64,000 bases of DNA, from positions 1 to 64,000 of the forward strand of contig JAQWLN010000177.1 of the NCBI GenBank assembly GCA_029247265.1, read 5' to 3'. Every line of letters starts with the position of its first letter. Within the stretch, counting starts at the first letter, position 1. This document shows, piece after piece, positions 39,169 through 49,270 of this stretch. The DNA comes from Fuerstiella sp. (GTDB lineage: Bacteria; Planctomycetota; Planctomycetia; Planctomycetales; Planctomycetaceae). The translations under genes were made by a program, and so were the position numbers. The notes under the pieces were generated by a model. That model ran no database searches and was not told the DNA's origin. It worked only from the letters and a program-made list of their open reading frames with translations.

Positions 39169-41205
39169 TTACGCGGAACCATCAGAGGCTTCCGGCAAGT
39201 CTTCAGCATCCGTTTCTGCGCTGGGCGTTGGCTGCGTCTGGTCCACAGCATCGTCTGCAGCGGGCACAGATGTTCGAGGTGCGATTTTGGGGCCATCGCG
39301 ATGTTCGTCGATAATGGCGTGCATCTGTTCTGCCGTCATTGTTTCCATTTCAAACAGATCGCTGCTCAAATGATCAAGTGTTTCGCGTTGCGAGGTCAGG
39401 ACCTCATAAGCACAGCGATAGGATTCATCGACCAGCCGTTTAACTTCCAGATCGATCTCACGCAGCGTTTCTTCGCTGTGCACCGATTCTTTCACCATCC
39501 CGCCCCCACCCAGGAACGGCGACGTCTGTGATTCACTGTAGAACATACGGCCCAGACGGGGACTCATGCCGAATTCCGTCACCATCCGACGCGCCATATC
39601 CGTAGCTCGTTGCAGGTCGTTTTGTGCGCCGGTAGACGTTTCACTGTAGGTGATCTGTTCGGCAGAGATGCCACCCAGCAGAACCGCGATTCGGCTTTCC
39701 AGTTCCGACTGGGTCAGCAGTTCCCGGTCGTCTTCGGGCAGCTGCAGCATGTAGCCGAGCGCTCCCATTCCACGTGGGATGATGGAAATCTTATGAACCG
39801 GGTCTGTGTTTGGCAGACTGGCGGCCACCAGAGCGTGTCCACACTCGTGGCACGCGACTCGTTTCTTGACTTCCTCAATAATAATTCGTGACGTTTTCTC
39901 GAGGCCGGCCATGACGCGTTCGATGCCATCCTCGAACGCTTTCATCGTTACTCGTTTGTCGCCTCGCCGAGCGGACAGCAGTGCGGCCTCATTGACCAGA
40001 TTGGCCAAATCCGCGCCGACGAATCCGGGCGTCAGCTTGGAAAGCCGCTGAACGTCGACGTCGTCAGCCATTTTCACTTTTTGAGCATGCACCTTCAGAA
40101 TCGCAGCGCGGCCTTTGATATCGGGTCGATCGACCAGCACGTGGCGGTCAAAACGGCCCGGTCGCATCAATGCCGGGTCCAGAGTTTCCGGACGATTTGT
40201 GGCCGCCATGACAATGACGCTGTGATCGGTACTGAATCCATCCATTTCCACCAGCAACGCGTTCAATGTTTGTTCGCGCTCGTCATGTCCGCCTGGCGCG
40301 CCGCTGCCACGCACCTTGCCCAATGCATCCAGCTCGTCGATGAAGATGATTGCCGGTGAGCGCTGCAGTGCCTGCTGAAACATGTCTCGAACGCGTGCCG
40401 CGCCAACGCCGACATACATTTCCACGAAGTCGGAACCGGACAATCCGAAAAACGGTACACCCGCTTCGCCTGCGACAGCCTTGGCCAGCATGGTCTTGCC
40501 AGTTCCCGGAGGACCAACCAGCAGGACTCCGCGAGGGATTCTTCCTCCCAGCGACTGATACTTTTCGGGCGTCTTCAAAAATTCAACGACTTCTCTCAAT
40601 TCCTCAACAGCTTCGTCAATTCCTGCCACATCTTCGAATGTCATGTTCACGTCGTCCTGAGCGTACAACCGCCCTCGACTGCGCCCGAACGACATCGCTG
40701 ATCCTGCTCCACCAAGGCGACGAAGCAGAAAAATAAACAGACCGACCATGATCGCTGTCAGAAACAGCATGGGCAGCATTTCGCTCCAAGCAGACGGAGT
40801 CTCACCCCCGGTGGCTTCAATCTTGTGTTCCTTCAGCAGTGTCATCAGTCTGTCAATGGAAACGTCTCCGATACCCCACACGGCGACGTATTGCCGTGTC
40901 GCTGATGCACCTTTCTGGACGTCTTCCGGCGACTTATCCTGCCAGACCATGCGCGTGGGACTGATGGTCAGTTCGAACACGTTGCCCGAATTCAGTTCAC
41001 CGGAGGCGACCTGCCGCTCAAATTCGGTGAGCGCCATGGAATCACCCATCGTCGGCTGGCCCAGCGTCGAAAACACCAGCAGGCCGATCACGCCGAAAAC
41101 CAGCAGATACCACAGGACATTTCCGGAAGGACCACGTTGTTCTTTCCGCGGATCTCGCCCTGGCGGTTTCTCGTTCGAGGGGGGAGGTCCCTGAGGATCA
41201 GACAT
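39169..41205 (-). CDS. ftsH: ATP-dependent zinc metalloprotease FtsH
   Basis: The 678-residue membrane AAA+ protease has an N-terminal span ([17 protein letters not shown]), a periplasmic segment and a second span ([16 protein letters not shown]). The AAA module has Walker A GPPGTGKT near residue 233, Walker [12 protein letters not shown] and SRH region [20 protein letters not shown]. The peptidase motif is HECGH near residue 450, the usual HEAGH with Ala replaced by Cys; both zinc histidines and the glutamate are kept. The acidic tail ends in [17 protein letters not shown]. FtsH removes misassembled membrane proteins and short-lived regulators. It converges on uvrA with 86 bp between stops. 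Confidence 0.96.
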   Translation of the reverse strand: MSDPQGPPPSNEKPPGRDPRKEQRGPSGNVLWYLLVFGVIGLLVFSTLGQPTMGDSMALTEFERQVASGELNSGNVFELTISPTRMVWQDKSPEDVQKGASATRQYVAVWGIGDVSIDRLMTLLKEHKIEATGGETPSAWSEMLPMLFLTAIMVGLFIFLLRRLGGAGSAMSFGRSRGRLYAQDDVNMTFEDVAGIDEAVEELREVVEFLKTPEKYQSLGGRIPRGVLLVGPPGTGKTMLAKAVAGEAGVPFFGLSGSDFVEMYVGVGAARVRDMFQQALQRSPAIIFIDELDALGKVRGSGAPGGHDEREQTLNALLVEMDGFSTDHSVIVMAATNRPETLDPALMRPGRFDRHVLVDRPDIKGRAAILKVHAQKVKMADDVDVQRLSKLTPGFVGADLANLVNEAALLSARRGDKRVTMKAFEDGIERVMAGLEKTSRIIIEEVKKRVACHECGHALVAASLPNTDPVHKISIIPRGMGALGYMLQLPEDDRELLTQSELESRIAVLLGGISAEQITYSETSTGAQNDLQRATDMARRMVTEFGMSPRLGRMFYSESQTSPFLGGGGMVKESVHSEETLREIDLEVKRLVDESYRCAYEVLTSQRETLDHLSSDLFEMETMTAEQMHAIIDEHRDGPKIAPRTSVPAADDAVDQTQPTPSAETDAEDLPEASDGSA

Positions 41206-41682
41206 AAATCAGCCAGAAGAATGCGGAATGAAAAGGTGAAAACACGACACCGCGGAGAAGCGAGTCCTCAACTTTAGACCTCAGAATCCAGCGGGTCAAC
41301 AGCGACGTTGTCGCGCGGGAAGACGTTACAGGGACTTTTCACTGTCAACCCGATTTTTGTGCAATTCCAATGCACACCATTGGTTGCGTTTGGTCGTTTC
41401 CCCATGGAAACACGGACGTGGGCGGCACGATCGGCGGGTGGCTGCTGATTTTGCCGAAGCTGATAAATCTGCCTCATCTGGGCCTTCGACCAGCCAGTTA
41501 GTGAGAATGGCGAAGATCGGCTGTGTTTTCTGAGTGTGACGTCTGTTTGGGAAAGACGGCCGCCTGAGCAGCAGGGCTGATTGTTTGACGTAATCAGCGA
41601 ACCCTCTCCACACGTCACAAGGGGTGCTGTCGATACCACCAGTGTTACTCCTATCAAAGCTTCGCTCGACAAGGATGTCATT
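41206..41682. other. Intergenic region, 477 bp, possible dispersed repeat
   Basis: The region upstream of the small secreted protein holds no gene I accept. A small perfect hairpin, TGTGCA-(7)-TGCACA, lies near 41358-41376. The minus-strand reading between about 41340 and 41600 (KTQPIFAILTNWLVEGP and following) looks oddly coding-like without a start or family, which could mean a gene relic or a repeated intergenic element. Confidence 0.3.
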
Positions 41683-42204
41683 ATGCGATCCAGCCTGATT
41701 TTTGCGATTGCCGTTTCTCTCCTGATGCCGCAGGGCACGTTACTGGCTGCAGACACTGTGACGAAGTCTTCCACTGCAGCAGTTCCGCCACGGTTGAAAG
41801 ACGTCGAATTGGGCGTTGGTGGTGTCCTGAACGGACAGCTCGTGGACGCAGCAGGAAATCCGGTCGGCGCTGTCGCTGTGTCGGTTATTCTCGGGGATAC
41901 GGAAATCAAGGTCGTAACCGACCGGGCCGGCCGGTTTGCAGTCAGTCATCTGAAGGGTGGACTCTGCGTCATCAAAATCGACGATGCCTCGTACGCGTGC
42001 CGGCTCTGGCACCGTGGGACAGCTCCTCCCAACGCCATTGATTCCATCGCCGTGGTTCAGGAAGGTAATGTCGCTCGTGGTCAGCAGAACTGCCCACCAC
42101 GAAAAAGACTGCATCGTCTCACGTCCGAACAATGTGGTGCGTTGTTCCTGACGGGGCTCACGGGAACCGCAATAGCGCTGGCGTTGACGCAGGACGCCAG
42201 CTAA
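41683..42204 (+). CDS. Small secreted protein with carboxypeptidase-regulatory-like domain
   Basis: The ATG at 41683 is preferred: AAGGA lies 7 bp before it and the product begins with a signal peptide (MRSSLIFAIAVSLLMPQGTLLAAD). The 173-residue protein has a domain of about 70 residues: GGVLNGQLVDAAGNPVGAVAVSV, then TDRAGRFAVSHLKGG. This is the pattern of a carboxypeptidase regulatory-like (transthyretin-type) beta-sandwich. A short hydrophobic stretch near the C-terminus (ALFLTGLTGTAIALAL) may be a membrane anchor. Such proteins are frequent in planctomycetes; function unknown. Confidence 0.72.
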   Translation: MRSSLIFAIAVSLLMPQGTLLAADTVTKSSTAAVPPRLKDVELGVGGVLNGQLVDAAGNPVGAVAVSVILGDTEIKVVTDRAGRFAVSHLKGGLCVIKIDDASYACRLWHRGTAPPNAIDSIAVVQEGNVARGQQNCPPRKRLHRLTSEQCGALFLTGLTGTAIALALTQDAS

Positions 42205-42240
42205 TCGCGCGCGATTTGTCCACAACAGGCGTGCTGCAGT

Positions 42241-43326
42241 CTAATCGGCTGCGGCGGCAACCCACGTAAAACCATCAGGACAAAGTGCATCTGCGCCGCC
42301 TTGTTCGGGGTCAGGTGAAACGTGTTCCTGCATTCGGGCGACAGCGGTCTCCGGTGCAACAGCCAGAATGTCCACATTTGTTCCGAATTCAAATCCGGCC
42401 ATGCGGCTGGGGCGTGGTAATAGATCCAGATGCCACAGAAATGCGGCCGGTGTCGCTGGTGGCGGAGGCAGCGTCAGAATCACGTTGTGAGCCACGTTGT
42501 CGGCGACCGCCTGGACGGCTGATGCGGCGGAGTGCAGTTCGGCGGCAAGCGAACAGATCTGTTCTGCTGACAACAGATCGAAGCGGCTGACGGTCAGCGG
42601 GACAATCCGACATTGCCAGGGGACTCGACTCGCAAACGGGCAGACCGTCGCGAAGTCGCGGCTCAGTCGCAGCACTCTCCGGTCTGCCGAAATTTCGGAG
42701 GACAACCACTGCTCGACAATACATTGCCCTGTCTCTTCTCGGGACTTCTGCGACCTGTCGATCAGCTGTGCAATGCGGTCGCCAATGAAGTCAGTTGCCA
42801 GAATCTGGGAGTGGCAGTGTGGAAGGGAAGCGCCCGCTCCGATGCCCTCGTTGCGAAACACACTGATTGAACTGATCCACGGTAACGCGGACAGCGCGCG
42901 GACTCGCAGCTGCCACGCATGCAGAACACGTGCGACTTCAGTGACGGCAAGGCCCGTCAGTTGAGCACGATAGTCAGGACATTCCAGGACCACTTCATGA
43001 ACGCCGCGGACAGGCTGCATCAGGAATACTTCCGGTGTCTCGCATTGCTGTGCAGGCTCCGGTTCGCTGGATTCAGCAGCTGGAAATTGGTTTGGCACAA
43101 CACGCAGCAGCCACCCCGGTTCGTTGGGTTGGCTGTCCACGGCCCGTAAAGCCAGAGTTTCTCCGGGGGTGAGCGATTCGCGACCTTCCATAAACGGGTC
43201 ATCACCAGCAGGTGGTGCTGCCGCGGACTGAGTTAGCCTGACCGGGCGTAGAGAACGGCTTTCCGCAACGATAACCTGCTGCCCCGTCAATACGTCCGTG
43301 CGCAGGTCCGGCGCGATCGGGCTCAT
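42241..43326 (-). CDS. Galactose-1-phosphate uridylyltransferase-like protein (HIT superfamily)
   Basis: The ORF extends to 43620, but the GalT-type start PDLRTDVLTGQQVIVAESR follows the ATG at 43326, giving 361 residues; an alternative ATG lies at 43407. The Leloir-pathway active site appears as SLPHCHSQ, where GalT has NPHPHGQ: both histidines and the glutamine of the HxHxQ triad are kept. RVVPNQFPA matches the N-terminal half of the family. It would transfer UMP between UDP-glucose and galactose-1-phosphate or a related sugar phosphate. The Cys-for-Pro change suggests a divergent subgroup, so I leave the symbol empty. Confidence 0.8.
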   Translation of the reverse strand: MSPIAPDLRTDVLTGQQVIVAESRSLRPVRLTQSAAAPPAGDDPFMEGRESLTPGETLALRAVDSQPNEPGWLLRVVPNQFPAAESSEPEPAQQCETPEVFLMQPVRGVHEVVLECPDYRAQLTGLAVTEVARVLHAWQLRVRALSALPWISSISVFRNEGIGAGASLPHCHSQILATDFIGDRIAQLIDRSQKSREETGQCIVEQWLSSEISADRRVLRLSRDFATVCPFASRVPWQCRIVPLTVSRFDLLSAEQICSLAAELHSAASAVQAVADNVAHNVILTLPPPPATPAAFLWHLDLLPRPSRMAGFEFGTNVDILAVAPETAVARMQEHVSPDPEQGGADALCPDGFTWVAAAAD

Positions 43327-43516
43327 TGCTGGCTTCGAAAACTGAGGCGCAGCACCGTGTTCGCCACTCCGCACAAAAGAAGTCTTGTCGCGCCGTTCCG
43401 TGGCCATGTAGGGAATCAAATTCGGGACAATCCGGCCCTGCACGCGTGCAGGAAAATACGGGCGCTGAAGGTGGATTGGACGTCCAGTCCTCAGCGCCGT
43501 TTCTGGTTCCCGAAAT

Positions 43517-44935
43517 TTATTCTTTATCAGCCACACAATAAAGTGAGGTGGCCGAACGGATGAACAATTCTCCATTACTGATAGCAGGCGTTGAGCTGTA
43601 TTCGCCGCGATCTGAATCAAAGCTGTTGTGGGCCACCTGTTTCATGGATTCGCCGAGTTCGACCACATAGACGTCACCCGCTCGTGACGCCCAGTAAAGG
43701 TTGTTTCCGGCAATGATCGGAGACGAATAGTCCTGGCCGCCCATACCACCGCCGCCACCAAAACCACCGCGTCCACCCTGGCCACGGTCACCACCACGTT
43801 GGCCACGACCTTCGCCACCCGGCGGTCTTTCTTCGCGATTGCTGTCGCCAGGCGCCGCAGCTCCTCCGCCTGACCCCGTCAGTCGTGCCTGCCCCACCCG
43901 TTTTCCAGTCTTCATATCGACACTGGTAACGACTTTATTGTTGACCATGTACAGCTGGCCGCCACGGACCACCGGCGTGCCGATCTTGCTGGCATCGCGG
44001 CCTTCCCAAATCTGATGTGTATCCTTAACGTCGCCTTTACCTCCGGCCCGCACAGCGATGGCAGTACTGGCCCCGCGGCCACCGCCCATGGCGATGACGA
44101 CATCGCCGTCAGCGATTACGCTGGCTCGGGCATCATCAGCGCCTGGAATTTCGCAGTACCAGCGAAGTTTTCCGTTTGCCGGGTTCAGGCCCCAGACTTC
44201 GCCCGGGACGGCCAGAACCAGGTCTGTACGATCATTGGCTTCCACCAGAATCGGAGTGCTCCAGTTGCTGCGGTATCCGGGTGCTTCCTGTTTCCACGCT
44301 ACCTCGCCGGTTTTGCCATCTAACGCGACCAGCGCGTCCCCTTCAATGAACGCGGGGATGATCACCATGCCGTTATGAACTATGGGGCTGGAGGCCGACC
44401 CCCAGCGTTTGCCTTCCAGGTTTTCTCCTACACTTGCCTGCCACAACTTGCGGCCATCGCCCAGATCAAATGCCAGTACGCCGGTCTTGCCAAAAAAGAC
44501 GTAAACCCGTTCGCCATCAGTGGCTGGTGTGTGAGACGCATATCCGTTTTGAGCAAACATGCCCCCGAAAGTGTCCTCCGGCAGCAGTGCTGGTTCTTCG
44601 TGTGACCATAGGACATCGCCTGTCTCCCGATGAACACACACAACGTTGCGCTGCAGGTCTTCCAGCGACCCCTTGTCGTCGGCGCCGGCTGCGTAGCCGC
44701 TCCAACAGGTGATCACGACTCGGTCACCAACGACAATCGGGCAGGAAAGTCCAGGCCCTGGCAATTTTGCCTTCCACTTTATGTTTTCGGAATCACTCCA
44801 CTTTGTTGGTGGCTTCGCATTGTCGGGACTGACGCCAGAACCGTTCGGACCACGAAAACGAGTCCAGTCGGCAGCGGTGACAGAACCCGCCAGTAACAGA
44901 ATGCACAAAGAGAAAAGCAGATTTCGGGCGAACAT
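43517..44935 (-). CDS. Secreted PQQ-type beta-propeller protein with Gly/Arg-rich insert
   Basis: The 472-residue product starts with a signal peptide (LLFSLCILLLAGSVTAAD) and the planctomycete propeller opening DWTRFRGPNGSGVSPD. PQQ-like blades follow: VVCVHRETGDVLWSHE, VYVFFGKTGVLAFDLGDGRKLW, ALDGKTGEVAWKQEAPG, SVDMKTGKRVG. Between two late blades there is an insert of about 45 residues that is nearly all Gly, Arg, Pro and Gln (GQRGGDRGQGGRGG), which is likely disordered. The adjacent EF-hand gene encodes similar runs. Cofactor binding and activity are unproven. Confidence 0.88.
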   Translation of the reverse strand: MFARNLLFSLCILLLAGSVTAADWTRFRGPNGSGVSPDNAKPPTKWSDSENIKWKAKLPGPGLSCPIVVGDRVVITCWSGYAAGADDKGSLEDLQRNVVCVHRETGDVLWSHEEPALLPEDTFGGMFAQNGYASHTPATDGERVYVFFGKTGVLAFDLGDGRKLWQASVGENLEGKRWGSASSPIVHNGMVIIPAFIEGDALVALDGKTGEVAWKQEAPGYRSNWSTPILVEANDRTDLVLAVPGEVWGLNPANGKLRWYCEIPGADDARASVIADGDVVIAMGGGRGASTAIAVRAGGKGDVKDTHQIWEGRDASKIGTPVVRGGQLYMVNNKVVTSVDMKTGKRVGQARLTGSGGGAAAPGDSNREERPPGGEGRGQRGGDRGQGGRGGFGGGGGMGGQDYSSPIIAGNNLYWASRAGDVYVVELGESMKQVAHNSFDSDRGEYSSTPAISNGELFIRSATSLYCVADKE

Positions 44936-45042
44936 GAAAAGACTCCGTGAGTAATGAACGGAAACGTAATTTCTTAAGAACGAAGAACGGGAAATATGAT
45001 AGCCGGCGGTGGAAGCCGCCGGCTGCCGATCATTTGGGCAAA

Positions 45043-45939
45043 CTATTCTTCTTCGATTGGGGGCCGCCGTCGCTGATCGCCGTCACCTCGTCCGCCTTCA
45101 CCACCACGCCCACCGCCAAACTGTCGAGCCATAGCTTCCAGTTCCGCTTTGTCGATGGTCTTGTCTTTGTTGGCGTCGATCTGTTCCAAGCGGTCCTGCA
45201 TGCGTTCCGGAATCTCGTCGCCGGCCAGTTTGCCGTCCTTGTCTTCGTCATATCGTTCCAGCATTCCACCAACAAAGCTTTGACCGCCGAACCCGCCACG
45301 TCCACCGCCTTCACGTCGACCGCCTTCACGGCCTCCACCTGGGGGGCCACCGCCGAATCCGCCGCCCGGAGGTCCGCCACCGAAGCTGGGGCGAAGTTCG
45401 TCTGCGTCAAGCTTGCCGTTCCTGTTTCGGTCGAGCTTCTTGAGCGCGGCTGTCGCGTTGTTGATCTCGTCCGCCGAAATCTCACCATTGCCATCTGCGT
45501 CCAATACCATCAAGACTGGAAACGGCGGCATGCCACGAGGCCCACCCGGTCCCGCGCCTGATTCGCTGCGTCCTCCGAATCCGCCACGACCGCCTCCTTC
45601 GCGGCTTCGTCCACCCTCGCGTCCTTCACGGCCACCTCGGCCCTCACCACGGCCGTTGCCCTGCTCTTCTGCCCGGCTTCGGAAATAGGCCTGCACCTCT
45701 TCCTTGCTCAGAAAGCCATCTTCGTCCTTGTCAGCGCGAGCAAAAATGCCTTGCAGCTGCCCCGGAACTTCATTCTTGCCCAATTTGCCATCTTTGTTTT
45801 CATCATGATTGAACATGCGGTCGACATTGCTTTCTGGCCCTTCACCGGGACCACGACCGCCGGGTGGCTGAGCCAGCGTCAGTGATGCTGTTGCCAGCAC
45901 GATGGCTGAGACACTCAGGCATGTTTTCAACATCTTCAT
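45043..45939 (-). CDS. Secreted six-EF-hand protein with Gly/Arg-rich linkers
   Basis: The 298-residue protein has a signal peptide (SAIVLATASLTLAQ) and three pairs of EF-hand loops: DENKDGKLGKNE and DKDEDGFLSKEE; DADGNGEISADE and DRNRNGKLDADE; DEDKDGKLAGDE and DANKDKTIDKAE. Gly/Arg/Glu-rich low-complexity linkers separate the pairs (GRGEGRGGREGREGG). It is predicted to bind calcium outside the cytoplasm. Transcribed in the same direction as the propeller gene downstream of it, about 107 bp away, it may form an operon with that gene. No catalytic domain is visible. Confidence 0.85.
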   Translation of the reverse strand: MKMLKTCLSVSAIVLATASLTLAQPPGGRGPGEGPESNVDRMFNHDENKDGKLGKNEVPGQLQGIFARADKDEDGFLSKEEVQAYFRSRAEEQGNGRGEGRGGREGREGGRSREGGGRGGFGGRSESGAGPGGPRGMPPFPVLMVLDADGNGEISADEINNATAALKKLDRNRNGKLDADELRPSFGGGPPGGGFGGGPPGGGREGGRREGGGRGGFGGQSFVGGMLERYDEDKDGKLAGDEIPERMQDRLEQIDANKDKTIDKAELEAMARQFGGGRGGEGGRGDGDQRRRPPIEEE

Positions 45940-46385
45940 CTACTCCTGTTTGGGATTTGCAGAAATCGCGGGCGGTTCTTGACGCGCAATTTGCTGCAGG
46001 CTGGAAACACAATGGCTGAAGAAAGGTTATCCCTCTCCGGTGAATTTGAACATGGTCACGCGCTTGCTCAGATCCTGCTGGAATGGCCTCAAACCGAGGG
46101 GCGGGCGTATCCACGAGGCGATCCGACCGTCAGTAGTAACCCCCTAAATTGATCAAGTAGTCGCCAAATTGACAGGATTTCGACAAAGGTCACCGGGATC
46201 GCTATTCGGGAGTTGCTGGCCAGACAAAACGCGTTTTAGCTCACATTCCGTCCGGCGACTTGTGGACGGTTTCGCAGTAACCTTGAAAAAGCATATAGTT
46301 TCTCGTCGACGACTATGACTGGGTGCCTCAGTACCATCACGGAAAACAGCGACGCTGTGAAATCATCGTTGAAGCAAGGACCATC
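45940..46385. other. Intergenic region, 446 bp, no gene seen
   Basis: This lies between the divergent EF-hand gene and a small cytoplasmic gene. No ORF with a recognisable product or good start is present. AAATTGA occurs twice near 46146-46172 but forms no clear operator. Confidence 0.4.
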
Positions 46386-46709
46386 ATGGCTCTTTTCGAG
46401 ATAGAAACAGAATCGCACATTATGGTTGGCTGGGCCAGCAGCTCGGAGCAGGCCGAGCACATCGCGCTGCAGCATTATCCCGAAGAAAAAATTGTGCGCA
46501 TTACACGGCGCCCGCGAGACCTGTGGGTGATCAGCAAACGATTGCTGGGGCTGACCGGCAAGGTGGAACCCTGCGATGTGGCGCGTGACTGCCTGACCAG
46601 AGCGTCCGGTGACAAATTGCATGCGATTCGGCTGTACATGCTCGAAACAGGTGTCGATCTGCACGAAGCTCAACGCGCCATCGAAACCAACATGTCCATC
46701 GGCTGGTGA
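46386..46709 (+). CDS. Small protein of unknown function with L7/L12-like C-terminal motif
   Basis: The ATG at 46386 (AAGGA 5 bp upstream) gives 107 residues; the longer track ORF lacks a ribosome binding site. The N-terminal half (ALFEIETESHIMVGWASSSEQAEHIAL) is a compact alpha/beta stretch. The C-terminal 30 residues, KLHAIRLYMLETGVDLHEAQRAIE, follow the pattern of the ribosomal protein L7/L12 C-terminal helix region (KIxAIKxxRexTGLGLKEAkxxVE), seen also in other small proteins. No signal peptide or membrane span. Function unknown. Confidence 0.62.
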   Translation: MALFEIETESHIMVGWASSSEQAEHIALQHYPEEKIVRITRRPRDLWVISKRLLGLTGKVEPCDVARDCLTRASGDKLHAIRLYMLETGVDLHEAQRAIETNMSIGW

Positions 46710-46770
46710 AAGCCCCTGCGCGGCCCGTTGGGCAGACAGAAATCAACACAGCGTACAGCTGGTAAGCGGC

Positions 46771-47007
46771 TCAGGGCGCAGAGCTGATGGCAGAGGGCGA
46801 CGGAAGCGAAAAACCACTTCTCAGGCGCAGCTCGTTCTGGTTCTGCATGAACCAGAGTATTCCGCCGCCGATGATAGCGCTGGTCAGAAGTAACGACAGA
46901 ATTCGCCGGATTCGGTCCTTCTCCTTTTTCTTCTGCCTTGCTATTTCATCGAATGGATCGTCGTCGTGATCGAAGAATCGGTCGCTGTAGAGTTCCTGCT
47001 GTCCCAT
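46771..47007 (-). CDS. Small single-span membrane protein, unknown
   Basis: The 78-residue ORF has an acidic start (YSDRFFDHDDDPFDEI), a highly charged helix (ARQKKKEKDRIRRI), one membrane span (LSLLLTSAIIGGGILWFM) and a Ser/Pro tail. The arrangement is sensible for a real small membrane protein, and GAGAGAAT-like purine-rich sequence precedes the ATG. I do not recognise a family. Confidence 0.5.
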   Translation of the reverse strand: MGQQELYSDRFFDHDDDPFDEIARQKKKEKDRIRRILSLLLTSAIIGGGILWFMQNQNELRLRSGFSLPSPSAISSAP

Positions 47008-47313
47008 GATTCTCTCGACCTGCTAGAGCAATTTACTTATTGTCGTGAACGATACTGGCTCGTGGGAGTAACGAAACTGCTACTGAAAACTGTTCATCGC
47101 GGCCATAAGTCAGCGTGAAACGCTGTAAGCATTTGTCCGCCGATGGGACGTGACCATTCGATTGCCGGAAGTGAAATTCCTGACCACGAATTTGATCGTG
47201 GCCAACCGCTTCAAACGTAGGTTCGTCTATGACGGCATGGTGTGGGATTGAACATCTTTCCGAGTGTGAACCGAGCTTGGTGGCCGCAATATGTGCGCAA
47301 CCCGTACGATCCG
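47008..47313. other. Intergenic region, about 306 bp, no gene seen
   Basis: No ORF with recognisable sequence lies between the small membrane protein gene and the 3' end of the broken pectate lyase gene. No hairpin worth naming was found. Confidence 0.4.
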
Positions 47314-48776
47314 TTACTTGTGCTGCTGCACATATGTGCTGAGCATTTCAAGATTGCGGCTGAATACGCTACTGGCCAGGTATTTCGTGCCAACCGGTAA
47401 TTTCAATTGACCTACGTGCAGCCCACCGGCGAACGTGCTGACCCAGCGGCCCTGCTTGTCAAGTGCCGCAATGACTCGGCGAACGTCCGTGGCGGTTGGC
47501 GTTACTGTTGCCGACACCGCAGTTGTCTGCCGCGACATTTCGGTCCTGTACCTATGTGTCAGTTCCTGCAGCCGCGATTCCGTCTTCCAGCCATAGTGGC
47601 GAGGTAGCCGCGAATCGTCGTACGATCGGTCGGTTTGTCCTGAGTTCGTAATAACGGGCCAGCCGTCCATCCGTCAGAACGGACCGCTGCAGGTACGCCA
47701 GTGCTGGCGGAACAGGTTCCAGGTATCTGCGGTCATTGGTAACGGACGAAATACGTAACAACGTCTCGATGGCTTCCTGCGATTCGTCTCCGAACACACC
47801 CGGCGGCTCAAATTTTCACGCCCATATCGGTCGCATGTCGTAGTTGTATTGCTGAGCCCAGCCGGGCTGAGGTTCGGGCATTTGCGCAAGCAGCAGAAAA
47901 TCGCCCAGTCGTTACACAGCGTTCAGATATCTGTCACCCCCGTAGACCTCGTGGGCGGCTAGCAGCGTTTCCGTGATGTATCCCGCAATGTTGTCATTGA
48001 GCGTTTACATGTGCCAGTACTGTTTGATTCGTCCTTCCGTACGCCAATCGTAGTCGGGGTAGTTCGCCTGGAGTGGTGGCGGATCGGGAGTCACGTCGTC
48101 GTCCCATATTTGTGGAAACGCTCCGTTGGGATATTGAGCTTTCAGCACTGCTGCGAGGCCAAACTCTGCCGCGTCGTGGATTTCAGAGTGCTGAAACCTG
48201 AGGGCCTCGTCTGCTCGGATCAACAGCAGCAATGCAGAAGCGGTCTGGCCATCATCAAACGATGACGTGTTGCGGCCCTGTCCCTTACCGTTGCGATATG
48301 ATATGATATCGCGCGACTCGATTTCCCTGAGGATTGAAGTCGACACAATTTGTCCAGCCGCCGGATTTCATCTGTCCGTAGACAAGAGCTTCTGCTGTTT
48401 CACGTGCCGCATCCAGATACATTTTTTCGCCGGTTGCGTGCCAGGCTCTCAGGAATGCCAATCCAACCGTCGGCGTGCCGGGTGGCTGCACCCAGATTTG
48501 GTCCGTCGTCGCCTCGCCTTCGCCCCAGCGACGGGAGAGGTCGATCGAGTAGTGATAAACGTACCCACCATGTGACGCGACATTTGTCCGAAAGTAGGTT
48601 GTCGCCCTTCGCATTGCACGCTGGACTTCTGTCTTCAGCGATGCGCTTTCGGACTGTGCCCGACTGCCGGGACTGATCACTGCAAGCAGCGCCAGTATGC
48701 AGAACGAACATGTGGACCACTGTCGAATCGCAAGCAACGACATTCCGGTGACACGGTCGAACGGAGTGGGTTTCAT
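47314..48776 (-). pseudogene. Broken pectate lyase (PelA/Pec_lyase family) gene
   Basis: Pieces of one secreted pectate lyase lie in successive frames: signal peptide and [27 protein letters not shown]-type [16 protein letters not shown] and [15 protein letters not shown] in the first; [18 protein letters not shown] and YPNGAFPQ in the second; [18 protein letters not shown] and [13 protein letters not shown] further on; [19 protein letters not shown] in the last. A frameshift near 48293-48312 comes from three copies of ATATC where one would keep VARYRNGKG in frame. In-frame stops lie at 48005-48007, 47912-47914 and 47816-47818, and a second frameshift lies near 47630. The family cleaves polygalacturonate by beta-elimination. 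So many lesions make sequencing error unlikely. Confidence 0.85.
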
Positions 48777-49270
48777 TCGGGTATTCCCGACTCAAGTAAA
48801 CGAAAGGCCGCCTTTACGGACAGACGCTCCGAATCTACGCCCGTGGGATATCACTGATTGAATACAGCCGGGAGAATACGTTTTTTCCGTGAACACTTCA
48901 CCCACATCAGACCGGTGCCGGAACTTTCTCCAGATGCGCGCCATCACATGTCCCTTGCTTCTGAGTGTGTTGCCTGAGGTGTTGGGACGCGGTGGTACGT
49001 TCCGTATCTCATTCCGTGGACAGTGCTTACAATGTGATTGGTTGGCGCACCTACCATGATTTGGGCAAGGGGCGACATGCTGAAACAGTCAATGAATTTC
49101 GGTGATCGGCCTTGATACGAGAATGCTCTGACAATTGACAAGCTTTCCAGCGAACGGCATGGTGTGCGTAAGGATATGCCGGTTTTTCCGCGTTTTTTAT
49201 GACTGACAGGTCTTAGCGGGAAAAAGGGCTGAGGAGCGGGTTAGACACTCTGCAGCACCGCGTCTGTACC
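48777..49270. other. Intergenic region upstream of the sigma factor operon
   Basis: Between the dead pectate lyase start and the ECF sigma factor no gene is visible; ORF 48944-49141 has no recognisable content. The hairpin just downstream, at 49271-49312, is listed separately. Confidence 0.4.
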
